From: an uncultured Bacteroidales bacterium
Lineage (GTDB): Bacteria; Bacteroidota; Bacteroidia; Bacteroidales; UBA932
Assembly: GCA_900544815.1 (NCBI GenBank)
Contig: UQWT01000007.1
Span: 1-51,075, forward strand
DNA length: 51,075 nt
Direction: 5' to 3'
Positions within the stretch are counted from its first letter, which is position 1; every line of letters begins with the position of its first letter. A model generated the notes under the pieces. It saw nothing but the letters and a program-made list of their open reading frames with translations. It was not told where the DNA came from and searched no databases. Below, piece after piece: positions 49,892 through 51,075 of the stretch. Position numbers and translations under genes: made by a program.

Positions 49892-50842
49892 ATGAACTAT
49901 ATAGAGGTAAAAATAGGCATAAAGCCATTCACAGAGGAACATGCAGAGATAATAGAAGCAATGCTCTGTGACCTGCCGTTTGAGAGTTTCATGTCTGAGG
50001 AGCCATATCTGTACTGCTACATAAAGCAGGAGGAGTATGATGAGCGAAAAGTTAAGGTTATACTCAGTTTCTTTAACAATAACCCCGATCTCAAAATAGA
50101 CATATCACACAGGCTCATAATGGAGCAGAACTGGAACAAAGAGTGGGAGAAGAATTTCACACCAATATTAATGGGCAATCTTGTTGCAATAAAGGCCCCA
50201 TTCCATAAAGATGTCCCAAAAGCAAAATACAACATAAAGATTGAGCCTCGCATGGCTTTCGGCACCGGACACCACTCCACAACATTACTAATGATAAGCG
50301 CAATATGTATGTTTGCGGGGGAGGATGAGACCCAACTGCCAATTGGGCTAAAAAAATCCTTCTATAACGGATTCAATCTGCCATATACAGATGCACATAC
50401 CGGAAAGCAGATAAACAGCATAAGAAATTCATCTGTTACAGATATGGGAACCGGGACAGGCATTCTTGCCCTTCTTTGTGCCAAACTAAAGGCAAAGAGA
50501 CCTGTTATTGCAATAGACATAGACCTTAATGCCGTAAATTCCGCTCTTACAAATGCATGGTTGAACAGGCTCAACAATGCATTGGAGGTTATGTGCGGAG
50601 ATTCATCTCTTATAGAGGGGAGAATTTTCGATTATATTTTTGCCAATATAAACAGAAATATACTTTTGGAAGATCTTCCTGTTTACTCAAGCGTGTTAAG
50701 GGACGGAGGTATAGTAACATTAAGCGGTTTTTACACGCAAGACATTGATACTCTTGTCAAAGCAGCCAAGCCCCTTAACCTTGAGATGATCTGCAAAATG
50801 GAATTGGATGGTTGGGCTGCAATAATGCTCAAAAAAAAATAA
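49892..50842 (+). CDS. prmA: Ribosomal protein L11 methyltransferase PrmA
   Basis: Trimethylates ribosomal protein L11. The N-terminal substrate-recognition domain (to about residue 110) is followed by the methylase domain with RMAFGTGHHSTTLLM, MGTGTGILALLCAKL (SAM site; usual MGCGTGI) and FANINRNILLED. The length is 316 aa against about 280-290 in most relatives. The excess is an insert of about 36 residues (around AGEDETQLPIGLKKSFYNG) between the first two methylase motifs. The insert is in frame with charged and aromatic residues and no stop, so the gene appears functional. Confidence 0.93.
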   Translation: MNYIEVKIGIKPFTEEHAEIIEAMLCDLPFESFMSEEPYLYCYIKQEEYDERKVKVILSFFNNNPDLKIDISHRLIMEQNWNKEWEKNFTPILMGNLVAIKAPFHKDVPKAKYNIKIEPRMAFGTGHHSTTLLMISAICMFAGEDETQLPIGLKKSFYNGFNLPYTDAHTGKQINSIRNSSVTDMGTGTGILALLCAKLKAKRPVIAIDIDLNAVNSALTNAWLNRLNNALEVMCGDSSLIEGRIFDYIFANINRNILLEDLPVYSSVLRDGGIVTLSGFYTQDIDTLVKAAKPLNLEMICKMELDGWAAIMLKKK

Positions 50843-50882
50843 TTTTTTAAGGCATTATATTTGGATTTTGTAAAATAATTCC

Positions 50883-50890
50883 TACCTTTG
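50883..50890 (+). promoter_or_regulatory. Promoter -7 element TACCTTTG of tRNA-Leu
   Basis: TAnnTTTG match 15 bp before the tRNA 5' end, followed by CAATCCCAAA as at tRNA-Lys. Confidence 0.6.
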
Positions 50891-50904
50891 CAATCCCAAA
50901 CAAC

Positions 50905-50986
50905 GCGGGCGTGGCGTAATTGGTAGCCGCGCTAGACTTAGGATCTAGTGCCTCACGGCGTGGGGGTTCGAGTCCCTTCGCCCGCA
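50905..50986 (+). tRNA. tRNA-Leu (anticodon TAG)
   Basis: Acceptor GCGGGCG/CGCCCGC, anticodon stem CTAGA/TCTAG with loop CTTAGGA giving anticodon TAG (codon CTA), a variable arm (TGCCTCACGGCGT) of class II size, T arm GGGGG-TTCGAGT-CCCTT and discriminator A. CCA is not encoded. Confidence 0.95.
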
Positions 50987-50994
50987 CAAGGGAA

Positions 50995-51022
50995 AGAGGC
51001 TGACCCAAAAGGTCAGCTTCTT
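50995..51022 (+). terminator. Terminator of tRNA-Leu
   Basis: AAGAGGCTGACC pairs with GGTCAGCTTCTT around CAAAA. The T run after it is weak. Confidence 0.75.
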
Positions 51023-51050
51023 GCGTTTATAAGGATAGTATCTGAATGTG

Positions 51051-51075
51051 ATGATAGGTATTGCAGAGGACACCA
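51051..51075 (+). CDS. Possible start of a response-regulator gene (3' end outside window)
   Basis: The last 25 bases encode MIGIAEDT, which resembles the first strand and acidic pocket of CheY-like receiver domains (IAEDxxL). Only eight codons are visible, so this is a guess from a short match. Confidence 0.25.

Overview
This 51-kb window comes from a member of the Bacteroidota, most likely order Bacteroidales. The clues are the promoter form TAnnTTTG ahead of many genes and RNAs, weak ribosome binding sites, a TonB receptor under a thiamine pyrophosphate (TPP) riboswitch, a MurNAc salvage set of the kind known from Tannerella, and DUF368 and indolepyruvate oxidoreductase genes of Bacteroidales type. 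The sequence is AT-rich with short operons. I see no prophage, transposase or CRISPR array. Family and genus cannot be fixed from the sequence alone.

Layout. 1-5.8 kb: the 3' part of tamB, then a leftward set (RsmI-like methylase, folB, mtaB) and a divergent metallo-beta-lactamase-fold gene. 5.9-10 kb: a leftward five-gene operon (DUF6913-like, TPR, DUF368, pssA, mnmA). 10-18 kb: an acyl-CoA synthetase, a decayed TPR gene, a ClpB without its N domain, queE, and two tandem secreted C1 cysteine peptidases. 18-22.5 kb: a GH3 hydrolase with a degenerate, shortened second domain, an MFS transporter remnant, corA and mntP. 22.6-26.4 kb: a leftward MurNAc salvage operon (kinase, murQ, recR, sodium symporter). 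26.5-30.8 kb: thiamine uptake (TPP riboswitch, TonB receptor, PnuC-type permease), then an S1/P1 nuclease. 31-36 kb: tRNA-Lys, a zinc-type P-ATPase, a lipoprotein serine hydrolase, an acyl-ACP thioesterase and RNase P RNA. 36.5-51 kb: pyrG, a glutamine cyclotransferase lipoprotein, iorA and iorB, rpmH, rsmG, an ECF sigma factor, polA, queD, an aminotransferase, tpiA, prmA, tRNA-Leu and perhaps the start of a response regulator.

The genes are mostly housekeeping. The unusual content is non-coding. (1) The 11-mer TTGTCGGGAAG occurs ten times exactly, against about 0.02 expected, in genes and between genes, on both strands and in several reading frames; this looks like an uptake, recombination or chromosome-organisation signal. 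(2) From 27 kb onward, ten intergenic palindromic elements are bounded by degenerate hexamer arrays (RGCKTT)n. Nine sit at or close to a gene's 3' end. (3) A second family of 102-108 bp elements with about 27-bp terminal inverted repeats (two full copies, one divergent, one partial) also sits just after stop codons. (4) Perfect 95-bp direct repeats flank the thiamine receptor and its riboswitch.

Decay and domain-loss events seen: the N-less ClpB, the GH3/MFS junction, the TPR relic, and a PolA with a degenerate proofreading domain.
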